Part shown: positions 48,517 through 57,440 of the stretch, in pieces
How the letters are laid out: each line of letters begins with the position of its first letter
How positions within the stretch are numbered: position 1 is the stretch's first letter
Assembly: GCF_020439865.1 (NCBI RefSeq)
Contig: NZ_JAGRPF010000104.1
Coordinates: 1-64,000, forward strand
Direction of reading: 5' to 3'
Source of the DNA: Prosthecobacter sp.
GTDB taxonomy: Bacteria > Verrucomicrobiota > Verrucomicrobiia > Verrucomicrobiales > Verrucomicrobiaceae
Length of the DNA stretch: 64,000 nucleotides
Position numbers and translations under genes: made by a program
The notes under the pieces: model-generated
What the model was told of the DNA's origin: nothing
What the model saw: only the letters and a program-made list of their open reading frames with translations
The model's database searches: none

Positions 48517-48541
48517 TCGTTCGTGGACGTCCCTCACGCTC

Positions 48542-49123
48542 ATGATCGAATTCGCTTTGGAGAAATATCCAGTGCGCCAGACGCTGACCAACGGCGTGCA
48601 GGCAATGATCCGTCCCCTGCAGGAGGATGACGGAGTGGCGTTTACGCGGTTTCACGAGGCCATTCCCAGCGGTGAGCGCTTTTTGACGAAGCACCGCCTG
48701 AACGGAGCGGATGAAATCGAGGCGTGGTGCCATGATTTAAACTGCGAGAAGCGGTTGACGCTTTTGGCCTTGGCGGACGGTCAGGTGGCCGGGCATGCCA
48801 CGCTGCATCAGCGGCCCGGAGGGTGGAAGAGACACATCGGCATGGTGGATGCCCTAATTCATCCGGACTATCGCGGCTTGGGGGTGTTGCGCGCCCTGCT
48901 CGGAGGGCTTGTGGATGCTGCATCTCATGCGGGACTGACGCGCTTGGAAGCAGAATTCAACGGCGAGCGGAAGAACACCGTCCAGTCCTTCATCAAATGC
49001 GGGTTTGTGGAATTGCTTCGCCTGCCTGACTACCTGCGGGACATGCAGGCGCAACCGCATGACTATGTGCTGATGGGGCTGAATCTGGCCGTGGACTATG
49101 AAAACACCGGTGCAGGTGATTGA
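48542..49123 (+). CDS. GNAT-family N-acetyltransferase
   Basis: 193 aa. The acetyl-CoA fold is recognisable: IRPLQEDDGVAFTRFHEAIP at the start, then LALADGQVAGHATLHQ and the A motif HIGMVDALIHPDYRGLGVLRAL in pyrophosphate-binding position (RGLGV for the usual R-x-x-G-x-G/A). It transfers an acetyl group to an unknown acceptor. It starts 59 bases after ribD, behind the sigma-54-like site. The ATG at 48542 is preferred over a TTG overlapping the ribD stop. Confidence 0.85.
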   Translation: MIEFALEKYPVRQTLTNGVQAMIRPLQEDDGVAFTRFHEAIPSGERFLTKHRLNGADEIEAWCHDLNCEKRLTLLALADGQVAGHATLHQRPGGWKRHIGMVDALIHPDYRGLGVLRALLGGLVDAASHAGLTRLEAEFNGERKNTVQSFIKCGFVELLRLPDYLRDMQAQPHDYVLMGLNLAVDYENTGAGD

Positions 49124-49186
49124 GCCCGGCGCCTCTTTTGCAAAGATGAGTTTTCTTGCCGTCGCTGTGCGCTATGCATGCTGTGC

Positions 49187-49738
49187 ATGCCTAACTCTTC
49201 GTCGCCTCGTCCTGCTGTTTTTTTTGACCGTGACGGTGTCGTCAATGTCTCGCCAGGCGACGGCTATGTGCTGCGTTGGGAGGACTTTCATTTTCCGCCC
49301 GGCATCACCGAGGCGCTGGCGCTTTGCAAAAAGCGTGGCTACGCGACCATTTTGGTGACGAGTCAGCAGGGCGTGGGCAAGGGTCTCATGTCTCAGGATG
49401 ATCTGAATGACATTCACGCGCGCATGCAGGATGAACTGGCCCGTCATGCTGCGGCCTTTGACGGAGTGTATGCCTGCACCCATCTCGTCGGCACCTGCAC
49501 CTGCCGCAAACCGAGCCCGGAGATGATTCTGCGTGCCCGTGATGATCACGGTCTCGACTTAAGTCGAAGCTGGCTTGTGGGTGACCACGACCGCGACATT
49601 CAAATGGCCGTCAATGCGGGCGTGCCACGCACGGTACGCATCCTGAGCCATCACGAGCCGCTAGTGGCCGCCGAGTTTACCCTGGAAGACGCGGTGGGGC
49701 TGGAAGAGCTGCTGAACGCTCAGCTTCCAGCCTGCTGA
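49187..49738 (+). CDS. HAD-IIIA phosphatase (GmhB or histidinol-phosphatase-like)
   Basis: 183 aa. The nucleophile motif is VFFDRDGVVNVSPGDGYVL; motif II is ILVTSQQGVGKGLM; KPSPEMIL and WLVGDHDRDIQMA follow. A zinc-binding loop (CTHLVGTCTCRKP) is typical of GmhB and HisB-N enzymes. The likely reaction is removal of a phosphate from a sugar phosphate such as heptose bisphosphate, although no heptose pathway genes are here. It starts 63 bases after the GNAT gene and converges on the amidase gene. Confidence 0.9.
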   Translation: MPNSSSPRPAVFFDRDGVVNVSPGDGYVLRWEDFHFPPGITEALALCKKRGYATILVTSQQGVGKGLMSQDDLNDIHARMQDELARHAAAFDGVYACTHLVGTCTCRKPSPEMILRARDDHGLDLSRSWLVGDHDRDIQMAVNAGVPRTVRILSHHEPLVAAEFTLEDAVGLEELLNAQLPAC

Positions 49739-49739
49739 C

Positions 49740-51122
49740 TCAGCGTTTGGCCATCGCGGACTCGAGCGCCTTGCGGTAGTTCACCACAGCGTCACCGATG
49801 GCGGCAGAAACCTGCTGGCGGTACGTTTCGGAGGCGACGAGCTGGCACTCCGCACCGTTGGTGACGAAGCCGCCTTCAAACAAAATGCCGGGCCGCTTGC
49901 AGCCTGTGAGGACGCTCCATTGCGCGCGCTTGATGCCGCGATCGACGAACTTGAAACGGCTGATGACGCTCGCATGCACTGCGGTGGCGAGAGCGATGTT
50001 GGCGGAGTCCTGCTTGTTGCCGGTGACGCCATTGATGTTGTAGCCACCACCGCGGCTGATCGTGGCGGCGGCGCTTTGCGGAGTGAGCGCCCAGGTTTCG
50101 ATGCCTGTGGCTGCGGAGCCGCCAGAGTTGAAATGGAAGCTCAGGAAGATGCTCTTTGGTGTCTGGTTGGCGATCGCCACACGTCCGCCCAGGCTGATAA
50201 AGGTGTCGTTGGCCCGGGTCAGGATCACCTTGAAACCACGTTGCATGAGCGCCGTGCGCACGGCCATGGCCATCTTCAGCGCGAAGTCCTTTTCATAACC
50301 GTAAATCCCGCGCGCGCCGGCATCATGGCCGCCGTGCCCGGCATCGACGACGACAGTGTCGAAATACTCGGCGTTTTCGATATGGCTGGGATACAGCACG
50401 GGATCGATGAGCTTGCACAAATCCAGGCGCGAAAACAGCACCTTACCGTTGTGTTCCTGCACCGGGAAACTCAGGATGAACTTGATGTTGTTGATGAGCA
50501 GTTCCTGCGATCCGACCTGAGCCTTGAGGATGAGCTTGGAGGAGCCGAGCCAGAAGTGATTGCCCTGAACGCGGAAGGTGGTGAATCCATAGACAGGGTT
50601 GTAGAAATTGCGGATGCTTTCCGCCGTGACGTAGTCACGTCCACCGATCTTCACGATCTCCCAGCCGCCATTGGCTGGCAGCACCGTCACCGCCTCCGGT
50701 TTCGACGATGAGGGCTTGTCGCCCGCATCGGGATTGAACTCACCTTCGGTGCGCCGGGCCGAGGATGTCACGTCCTTGATGGGCTCGGGCTTGGACTCCG
50801 TTTTGGCGACCGTTTTCGGCGGAGTGGAGGTTGTCGGCTTGTTTAGCTCGACTTTCTTCTTCGAGCCTCCGCCGGTCGTCGTGATGATCACCCTTGGAGG
50901 CTTGCCGCTGGATGTCGTTTTCGAAGTGGTTTTTGCCGGTTCCGATTTTGGTGCCGGTGTAGGGGCGGGCGGAGTCTCAGTCTTGCCGCCTCCGCCGAAG
51001 AGCTTCTTGAAGAATCCCGGCTTGTCCTCTGCCCGCGTCACATCGCACGACGCTGAGGCCATGGCGAGAATGAGGAAGGCGGTGACGGCCTGGGGAATTT
51101 TGGAATGCAGTCCAGAAGTCAT
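49740..51122 (-). CDS. exported N-acetylmuramoyl-L-alanine amidase (Amidase_3)
   Basis: 460 aa. A signal sequence (TAFLILAMASASCDVTRAED) is followed by a long Pro/Lys/Thr linker (PAPTPAPKSEPAKTTSKTTS) and then by a copper-amine-oxidase-like N-domain around residue 150-230 (IKIGGRDYVTAESI is the clearest stretch). The Amidase_3 domain starts near residue 235: VVVDAGHGGHDAGARG, SIFLSFHFNSGGS and GILFEGGFVTNGAE, with zinc ligands His, Glu and His. It hydrolyses the bond between MurNAc and L-Ala in peptidoglycan. The ATG at 51122 begins the signal. Confidence 0.93.
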   Translation of the reverse strand: MTSGLHSKIPQAVTAFLILAMASASCDVTRAEDKPGFFKKLFGGGGKTETPPAPTPAPKSEPAKTTSKTTSSGKPPRVIITTTGGGSKKKVELNKPTTSTPPKTVAKTESKPEPIKDVTSSARRTEGEFNPDAGDKPSSSKPEAVTVLPANGGWEIVKIGGRDYVTAESIRNFYNPVYGFTTFRVQGNHFWLGSSKLILKAQVGSQELLINNIKFILSFPVQEHNGKVLFSRLDLCKLIDPVLYPSHIENAEYFDTVVVDAGHGGHDAGARGIYGYEKDFALKMAMAVRTALMQRGFKVILTRANDTFISLGGRVAIANQTPKSIFLSFHFNSGGSAATGIETWALTPQSAAATISRGGGYNINGVTGNKQDSANIALATAVHASVISRFKFVDRGIKRAQWSVLTGCKRPGILFEGGFVTNGAECQLVASETYRQQVSAAIGDAVVNYRKALESAMAKR

Positions 51123-51263
51123 GACAGGAATGACGGCAAAACGTGTAAAAGGCACCCTTTTATAGTCTGAGTCGGCATCGAGCGCAAACGTTCTGAGGGG
51201 GCGCTTCTTGCTCGCCCTTGATTCTGTCCCCGACTTGGCACAAGGAGGGCTGCATACACCATT

Positions 51264-52814
51264 ATGGCAAAAAAACCTGTTGTTCTGATTATCCGTGACG
51301 GCTGGGGCATCAATCCCGGCGGCAAAGCCCAAGCCGTAGCCAATGGCGACGCCACCCTGCTTGCGAAAACTCCATTCCACGACCACCTCTATGCCACCTA
51401 TCCGCGCGGCACTGTGAGCGCCAGCGGCGAGGACGTTGGCCTGCCGGACGGCCAGATGGGCAACAGCGAAGTCGGCCATCTCAATCTCGGCGCCGGTCGC
51501 ATTGTCTATCAGGACCTCACCCGCATCAACAAGTCCATCCGCGACGGAGAACTGGCCAAGATGCCTGTGCTCATTGAGGCTTTCGAGCAGGCGAAAGGAA
51601 AACGCCTGCATTTCCTCGGCCTCATCAGCGATGGCGGTGTGCATTCGCATCAAGACCACCTCGCCGCGCTTTGCAATGCCGCCAAGGCAGCGGGCGTCGA
51701 GGATCTCATGGTTCACGCCATCACCGACGGCCGTGACACTTCGCCCACTGGCGGTGCGGCTTACATGGCCAAGCTGGAAAAGGATCTCGCTCCGAGCGGC
51801 GCGAAAATCGCCACCGTCATCGGTCGCTACTACGCCATGGACCGTGACAAGCGCTGGGACCGCAACAAGCTTGCGTGGGACGCCATCGTGCTCGGTCGTG
51901 GTGAATTGCGCAGCGATGCGCCAAGCGCTGCCGTGCAGGCTGCCTATCCGAAAGACCCGCGTGGTGACGAGTTCATGCAGCCGATGATCTTCTCAAACGC
52001 CAACGAGCAGCGCATCCGTGATGGCGATGTCATCCTGTGGTTCAACTTCCGCGCCGATCGCGCCCGTCAGCTCAGCGAGGCCTTCTTGAAGCCCGATTTC
52101 TCCGGCTTCGATCGCGAAGTCACTCCGAAAACCGGTTACTATACGCTCACCGAATACGACGCCACTTACACCGACCTCGGTGCGAAAGTCATCTTCGGAA
52201 CCGAAACGTTGAACAACAATCTGGGCCAGGTCGTTGCAGCCGCCGGCTTGACCCAGCTTCGTGCCGCCGAGACCGAAAAGTACCCGCACGTCACCTTCTT
52301 CTTCAACAGCGGTGTCGAGGAGCCCAATCCTGGCGAAGACCGCTACCTCGCCATCTCGCCCAAGGAAGTGCCCACCTACGACAAGAAGCCGCAGATGAGC
52401 GCCCCGGACCTCACCTTCGAGGTGCTGCGTCGTTTGGAGAATTACGACCTCGTGATCATGAACTACGCCAATCCCGACATGGTCGGCCACACCGGCGTCG
52501 TCGAAGCGGGTGTGCACGCCTGTGAGACGATCGACCTTGGCGTTCGCCTCATCGTCGAAAAGGTGCTCGAACTCGGCGGCAAGCTCTTCATCACCGCCGA
52601 CCACGGCAACTGCGAGCAAATGCGCAACGCCGACGGCTCTCCGCACACCGCCCACACGACCAATCTCGTCCACGGCATCTACGTCGCCGCCGATGCCGCC
52701 AACTACACCGTCGGCAACGGCAAGCTCGCCGACATCGCCCCGACCCTGCTCGACATGCTCGGCGTGAAGCAATCGGCGGAGATGACCGGGAAGAGTTTGT
52801 TGGTTAAAAAGTGA
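51264..52814 (+). CDS. gpmI: 2,3-bisphosphoglycerate-independent phosphoglycerate mutase
   Basis: 516 aa, the normal length. The catalytic serine is in GQMGNSEVGHLNLGAGRIVY; other Mn ligands lie in VIMNYANPDMVGHTG and FITADHGNCEQMRN. The enzyme converts 3-phosphoglycerate to 2-phosphoglycerate in glycolysis. The last four bases overlap the GTG start of a small phosphatase-like gene, so translation is coupled. The sequence upstream (51123-51263) is a divergent promoter region shared with the amidase gene. Confidence 0.98.
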   Translation: MAKKPVVLIIRDGWGINPGGKAQAVANGDATLLAKTPFHDHLYATYPRGTVSASGEDVGLPDGQMGNSEVGHLNLGAGRIVYQDLTRINKSIRDGELAKMPVLIEAFEQAKGKRLHFLGLISDGGVHSHQDHLAALCNAAKAAGVEDLMVHAITDGRDTSPTGGAAYMAKLEKDLAPSGAKIATVIGRYYAMDRDKRWDRNKLAWDAIVLGRGELRSDAPSAAVQAAYPKDPRGDEFMQPMIFSNANEQRIRDGDVILWFNFRADRARQLSEAFLKPDFSGFDREVTPKTGYYTLTEYDATYTDLGAKVIFGTETLNNNLGQVVAAAGLTQLRAAETEKYPHVTFFFNSGVEEPNPGEDRYLAISPKEVPTYDKKPQMSAPDLTFEVLRRLENYDLVIMNYANPDMVGHTGVVEAGVHACETIDLGVRLIVEKVLELGGKLFITADHGNCEQMRNADGSPHTAHTTNLVHGIYVAADAANYTVGNGKLADIAPTLLDMLGVKQSAEMTGKSLLVKK

Positions 52815-53134
52815 TTCGACTTCTCTTCCTCTGCTCCCGCAATCACTGGCGCAGCCCGACGGCCGAGGCGGTGTATCAAAACGATCCTCGCGTCGAAGCG
52901 CGCAGCGCCGGCGTGAGTGTATCGGCGCAACGTCGTGTGACGGAAAAGCTGCTGCGTTGGGCCGATCTTGTTCTGGTGATGGACCGCGAGCACAAGGCGC
53001 GCCTGCGCGAGCAGTTTCCGGATCTTGTTCGTGATCTGCGCATCGAGGTGCTCGACATTCCGGACGACTACGAGTTCATGAATCCGGAGTTGGTGGCTTT
53101 GATCCGTGAGCGCGTTGAGCCGCTGCTGGGTTAA
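52811..53134 (+). CDS. small low-molecular-weight phosphatase-like protein (CX5R)
   Basis: 107 aa, GTG start inside the gpmI stop overlap. The N-terminus RLLFLCSRNHWRSPTAEAVY carries the Cys-x5-Arg loop of LMW protein tyrosine phosphatases. ADLVLVMDREHKARL is the second family mark. The C-terminal part with the usual general-acid DPY or DPF motif is replaced by DIPDDYEFM. The length is well below the typical 150 residues. It belongs to a compact PTP-like group, and substrate and activity are unknown. Coupling to GpmI suggests a sugar-phosphate or signalling link, inferred only. Confidence 0.82.
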   Translation: MIRLLFLCSRNHWRSPTAEAVYQNDPRVEARSAGVSVSAQRRVTEKLLRWADLVLVMDREHKARLREQFPDLVRDLRIEVLDIPDDYEFMNPELVALIRERVEPLLG

Positions 53135-55722
53135 ACGGCTCTTCTGACTGGAATGAGCTGCCACAGGCCTATCACATGTTCCCAGCGACGGATGCCGGTG
53201 TCGATCAGGAAGATGATCAGCAGCGCCAGCAGCAGTCCGGGCCAGAGCTCTTCGTATTGCACGGCCTTGGTTGTCTCAAGGTTGGGCAGGCGCTTGGAAT
53301 CCGAGAGGTAATCACCGCCGGTGATGCGGACGGCTTCTTTGAGCAGGGCTTCGTTGACGGTCCCAAGGCTGGACTCGGAGGAAGGATTGTGAATGAGCCC
53401 TGCGGTGACCATTTCGGCTCCTGACTGAGCGCGGATGAGATACACGCCTGCCTGGGTCGGTTTGAACTCGGCCGTGTAATTGCCGGGAGCATCCTGACGC
53501 AGAGTGATTTTTTGCACCGCCTTCATCGGCGCGCCGAGCGCATCCGCCGCTACGTGAAACACCTCCGCTTCGACGACCGCGTTGTTCGCGCGTGTGCCGG
53601 CGTCGGAAAGAAGATCGACGGAAATGTGCGCGTTATCGCCTTCCATGCGTGCCGAGATGTCCATGAGCCGGCCCTGTGGTGCGCGCGCGGTCTCGCGCAG
53701 CACCTGCGACCAGAAGCGGCCGAAGCCATTCCAGCGTGCGATCCACAACGAAGCCCAGCGGCTTTTCGCATCGGAGGTGAAGGCCGTCGCTTTGCCGAGT
53801 CCAAAACGCCAGTGCGCGAGCAGTGGATCGCCCGTCTCCGTGACGAGAGGCACCTGCGCCGAGGTTCGGCGCGTGGTTTTCACGTAGCCGAGCAGCGCGG
53901 GCGAGTCCCATTTCTCGAACCCGGCGAGGATGGGATCCTTCTCCTTCAGTTCGGGCGTGAACGGCTCTTCGCGAATCATTCGCCCGGTGTGCATGAGCGT
54001 GTCCTGTGTGAAGATGCGTGTGATGCTGCTGGCATCCATCGTCGAGTAAGACTGCCCGCCGCCGCTGGAAGCAATCGCCTGAAGCAGTGCGACGTGAGAA
54101 CCTTCGCCAATGGCCACGGTCGAGATGGTGAGTCCTTCGCCGCGACATTGCGTGGCGAGTTGTTCGTAGCCGGTTCCCGCGGTTTGGCCGTCGGTGAGGA
54201 TGATCATGTGTTTGACGCGCGCTTTGGTGCGCAACAGCGCCTCACGCGCGAGTTGAAAAGCCGGCTGCAGGTTCGTTCCGCCACCCGAGGCCACGGCGGC
54301 GATCTGGCCCGACACCGCATTCGTCGAAGTGAGCCGCGTCATCGGTGCGACAACGTGCGCTTCGGAGTCAAACGCCCACACGCCGAGAGAATCGTTGTGC
54401 CCCAAGACTTCCGCGGTCGCGATGGCTGCACTCTTGGCCATTTCGAGCTTCTCTCCGGCCATCGATCCCGAGCGGTCCATTACGATGGCCACAGCAGCGC
54501 TCTGCTTCTCCTCCTCATCGGGCGCTTTCAGGCGCACCGGCAGCACTTCCTCGATCGGAGTGCGGTAGTAGCCGCCCACACCGAAGGAGCCGGGACCACC
54601 GAGCATCACGAGACCGCCACCGAGCTTATCGACGTAATCGCGCAGCGAATTCATGAGCGGCTCGCCGAGTTGATGTGCTGGAACATCGGAGAGGATGACG
54701 CCGTCGTAGCCGCCGAGTTGTTCAAACGTGATCGCGAGATTGCCCGGCTGTCGCAGGTCGAGCTCGATGCCTTCCTTCTCCATCGCCTGCATCAGATAGC
54801 GTCCTTCGCTGGCGTCGGATTCGATGTAGAGCAGCCGCAAACGCCCGCGCACATCGACAATGGCCAGTGCGCTGTCGTTGCCGGGCAAGGTGTCGCCTTG
54901 GACGCCTTCGAGCACGGCGCGGTATTGAAACGTGTTCCGCGTCGAAGGCGTGCGATTGAAGACGACCTCCTGTGTCGTGCCCGGTTTGAGCGTGACGGGA
55001 CGTTTCTCCACCTCGATGCCGTTTTCGTAGAGCTTCAGGGTGCCGCTGCCCTCGATCGTGCTTTCAAACAGGGCTTTCAGGCTCAGACTCGCTCCTTCAA
55101 ACAAACGGGTGCGGTTCGGCGTGAGCGCAATCATGCGCGCATCCGGTTTGCGCGGTCCGGAAACCGGCAGCGCGTGCAGTTTGATGCCGGACACCGCTGC
55201 TTCACGCGCTGCATTGAGCAGGCTGCCGCGTGCCTCATGTCCATCGCCGATGATCAGGATGTTGCGGCTTACGCCTGGGGGAAACATCGCCTCCGCGAAC
55301 TCGACGGCGGCGGCGTAGTGGCTGTCGCCGCCGTTTTTCTTCTGCCACTCGGCCTGCATTGCAGGCGTGCTGGCTTCGGGCAGCAATTCGGGTCTTGCTC
55401 CGAGTTGAACGACGAAGGAATCAATGCCTCCTCCGAGGGCCGAGCGCACACGCGTGGCCTCGGCGAGTGATTTCGTCAATCCTTCCGCACCCATGCTCTG
55501 GCTGGCATCGACGATGATGCCGAGAGCCTTGCGTCCGGTCTGCGTCACACGCGCCGGTCCGGCCAGCGCGGCGATTGCGAGCATCACGCCGATGGCGCGC
55601 GTCACCAGAAGAAGGCGCTTCCGCAAACCCGACATCGGATGCGACGAGCGCGATTCGATCCAAAGCAGCAGCGCGACGGCTGGCAGGATGAGCAGAAGGA
55701 GTTTTGGTGATTCCCAGTCCAA
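53131..55722 (-). CDS. membrane protein with VWA domains and glutamine amidotransferase-like region
   Basis: 863 aa. Membrane helices lie near residues 5-20, 40-60 and 828-848. A first VWA-like part has GIIVDASQSMGAEGL. A second has VAIVMDRSGSMAGEKLEMAK with the full MIDAS DxSxS. Between them, YDGVILSDVPAHQLGEPLMN and GGGLVMLGGPGSFGVGG look like a class I amidotransferase-type fold without the catalytic set. This is the architecture of large Planctomycetota/Verrucomicrobiota VWA proteins of the BatA/YegL sort. Role unknown. Its 3' end overlaps the convergent small phosphatase by four bases. Confidence 0.88.
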   Translation of the reverse strand: MDWESPKLLLLILPAVALLLWIESRSSHPMSGLRKRLLLVTRAIGVMLAIAALAGPARVTQTGRKALGIIVDASQSMGAEGLTKSLAEATRVRSALGGGIDSFVVQLGARPELLPEASTPAMQAEWQKKNGGDSHYAAAVEFAEAMFPPGVSRNILIIGDGHEARGSLLNAAREAAVSGIKLHALPVSGPRKPDARMIALTPNRTRLFEGASLSLKALFESTIEGSGTLKLYENGIEVEKRPVTLKPGTTQEVVFNRTPSTRNTFQYRAVLEGVQGDTLPGNDSALAIVDVRGRLRLLYIESDASEGRYLMQAMEKEGIELDLRQPGNLAITFEQLGGYDGVILSDVPAHQLGEPLMNSLRDYVDKLGGGLVMLGGPGSFGVGGYYRTPIEEVLPVRLKAPDEEEKQSAAVAIVMDRSGSMAGEKLEMAKSAAIATAEVLGHNDSLGVWAFDSEAHVVAPMTRLTSTNAVSGQIAAVASGGGTNLQPAFQLAREALLRTKARVKHMIILTDGQTAGTGYEQLATQCRGEGLTISTVAIGEGSHVALLQAIASSGGGQSYSTMDASSITRIFTQDTLMHTGRMIREEPFTPELKEKDPILAGFEKWDSPALLGYVKTTRRTSAQVPLVTETGDPLLAHWRFGLGKATAFTSDAKSRWASLWIARWNGFGRFWSQVLRETARAPQGRLMDISARMEGDNAHISVDLLSDAGTRANNAVVEAEVFHVAADALGAPMKAVQKITLRQDAPGNYTAEFKPTQAGVYLIRAQSGAEMVTAGLIHNPSSESSLGTVNEALLKEAVRITGGDYLSDSKRLPNLETTKAVQYEELWPGLLLALLIIFLIDTGIRRWEHVIGLWQLIPVRRAV

Positions 55723-55855
55723 GGACAGGAGTTTTAGAGTTCAAAACTGGAAGTTCAAAGGTCAAAGTTGTCTAAGACACAAACAGGCCGGCCGTTTTAG
55801 CGACTGACAGAACGCCCCTCCCCCAGGACGACTGGCATCCCAACCGCCTCCCACC

Positions 55856-56176
55856 ATGAAAATCATCGGTCTCCTGCTCTTAGCATTCTCGGCTGCCGCT
55901 CTGGCAGCTGATGTCAAACCTAACAAGAAACCCGCTCCCAACGGCACCAAGCCACCGTCCGTCAAGAAGCCCGGTTCCGGTCCGGCCGCCACCGACTTTG
56001 CGAGCATCCTCAACCGCTGCGATGCCGACAAAAACGGCAGTGTGAGCCTGGATGAGTTCAAAAGCCATTCCGGCGCCAAAGATCCGGCGAGCTTGGAGAA
56101 ATGGTTCAACAACCACGACTTCGACAAAGATGGCCAGCTCACCGCAGCCGACTTTGGGCCTCATCCGAAGAAGTAG
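55856..56176 (+). CDS. exported EF-hand protein
   Basis: 106 aa. A signal peptide (MKIIGLLLLAFSAAALAAD) is followed by a Lys/Pro-rich stretch and two EF-hand loops: DADKNGSVSLDEF and DFDKDGQLTAADF. Each loop has the acidic ligands for calcium at positions 1, 3, 5 and 12. Two loops usually fold as a pair. It may buffer calcium or bind a partner in the periplasm. It is transcribed alone, divergent from the VWA gene. Confidence 0.88.
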   Translation: MKIIGLLLLAFSAAALAADVKPNKKPAPNGTKPPSVKKPGSGPAATDFASILNRCDADKNGSVSLDEFKSHSGAKDPASLEKWFNNHDFDKDGQLTAADFGPHPKK

Positions 56177-56180
56177 CTCA

Positions 56181-56262
56181 AAAGTGTGAAACAGACTGCC
56201 AGCCAGTGGTCCGGATGTGCGCGAAAGCTCGTCCAGAACAGGCTGGTAGCCTGTAACACTTT
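56181..56262. repeat. imperfect inverted repeat between converging genes
   Basis: Left AAAGTGTGAAACAGACTGCC and right GGCTGGTAGCCTGTAACACT (and two further bases) form an imperfect arm pair. It fills the gap between the EF-hand stop and the aminotransferase stop. It could be a two-way terminator or a short REP-type element. Confidence 0.5.
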
Positions 56263-57392
56263 CAAAGCGCGCTCCGCAGCGTTGCCAGCAGCTTATCGAC
56301 ATCCGCCGCTGTGTTGTAGCCGTGGATGGCGATGCGGATGCGGCCGACCTGGTGCATGACGTGGATGTTTCCAGCGAGCAGTGCCTCGTTGATCGCCGCA
56401 GTGTTTTCGTGTGTGAAGGCCACGATGCCGCTGGGATTGTCGGGTTGCGCCGGGCACAGCGTGGTGATGCCGAGTTCCTTCAGTCCGGCATGCACACGTG
56501 CGACGAGCGGATCGGCGTGCGCGGCGATGGTCGCGACGCCGATTTGATCAAGGTAACGCAGCGAGGCATTCAGCGCATAGAGCGCGGCGAAGCTCGGCAT
56601 GCCGACGGAGAAGCTGAGTGCGCCGGACTTTACGCGAGCGCTTTCAAATCGATCCGCATCAAAGGCGTTCGAGATGTGATACCAGCCTCCCGCCTTCGTG
56701 GTGAGCCGTGCCGCGGACTTCTTCGGAATGCCGATGATGCCGCCGCCGTGGATGCCGAGCGTCCATTTATGTGTGCTGGAGATGAGGATGTCGGCGTCCT
56801 GGCAGTCGAGCACGACGCGCCCGAGCGCCTGAGTGACATCGACGGCGAGCACGGCGTTCGGTGCGAGCAGGCGCACCATGTCGCGCAGTTTCGCGTAGGC
56901 GATGCGGTGGCCGTTGTAGAAACTCACCAGGCTGACTTGCACGAGTTTGGTGCGCTCACTCAGCAACGAGGCGAGATCGACGAGATTCAACGCGCCGTGG
57001 TTGTTCTTCCAAAGATGTGAAACTGGCCGCGCATGTTCCGGTGCGGTGAGCCAGGGCGTGGCACCGGCGGGGAAGTCGAGATCCGTGACGACGACTTCGT
57101 CATTCGGAGTGAGATCGAGAGCGCTGGCGAGCAGGTTATAGGCCTCCGAGCTGCAGGAGCAGAAGGAGACCTCATTCGTGGCGAGTCCAAGATGCTTCGC
57201 AGTGATCTCGCGGCAGGCCTCGACGCGCGGGAAGTGGAAATCACGTCCGCGCATGCCGAGCGATTTGTGCTGCATGTATTCATTCACGGCCTCGTTCACG
57301 CAAACCGGCGGGATGCTCTCTGCGGCGGTGTTGAGGTAATGGATGCCGTTCAGGCTGGGAAAATCAGCGGCGCGTGAGGAGTCGGTAAGCAT
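56262..57392 (-). CDS. class V aminotransferase-fold PLP enzyme
   Basis: 376 aa. The PLP lysine is in DADILISSTHKWTLGIHGGG; LNTAAESIPPV at the start and AVLAVDVTQALGRVVLD are family features. The group includes cysteine desulfurases and isopenicillin N epimerase-like enzymes. The catalytic Cys loop of SufS is not obvious, so a desulfurase role is unlikely. It may act as an epimerase or lyase on small amino acids. It converges on the EF-hand gene. Confidence 0.85.
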   Translation of the reverse strand: MLTDSSRAADFPSLNGIHYLNTAAESIPPVCVNEAVNEYMQHKSLGMRGRDFHFPRVEACREITAKHLGLATNEVSFCSCSSEAYNLLASALDLTPNDEVVVTDLDFPAGATPWLTAPEHARPVSHLWKNNHGALNLVDLASLLSERTKLVQVSLVSFYNGHRIAYAKLRDMVRLLAPNAVLAVDVTQALGRVVLDCQDADILISSTHKWTLGIHGGGIIGIPKKSAARLTTKAGGWYHISNAFDADRFESARVKSGALSFSVGMPSFAALYALNASLRYLDQIGVATIAAHADPLVARVHAGLKELGITTLCPAQPDNPSGIVAFTHENTAAINEALLAGNIHVMHQVGRIRIAIHGYNTAADVDKLLATLRSAL

Positions 57393-57440
57393 GGCGTGAG
57401 GAGTGGTGACGATTCGTCGCCATTCGATAAGCAGCCAGTG

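Noticed and set aside
51235-51253. Second sigma-54-like site, TTGGCACAAGGAGGGCTGC, before gpmI
   Set aside because: The -24 and -12 pairs fit, but the predicted start would fall two bases before the ATG and the -12 block is otherwise poor.
52811-53134. Arsenate reductase ArsC of the LMW-phosphatase type
   Set aside because: It has the CX5R loop but lacks the further cysteines of the thioredoxin-coupled ArsC, and it is far from arsDA.
53512-55470. 652-codon plus-strand open frame
   Set aside because: It is antisense to the VWA protein, has Arg/His-rich low-order composition, and shows no domain; high GC makes such shadows common.
56262-57392. Cysteine desulfurase (SufS or NifS)
   Set aside because: The overall fold fits class V aminotransferases, but no cysteine is visible in the expected catalytic loop and no suf or isc genes adjoin.
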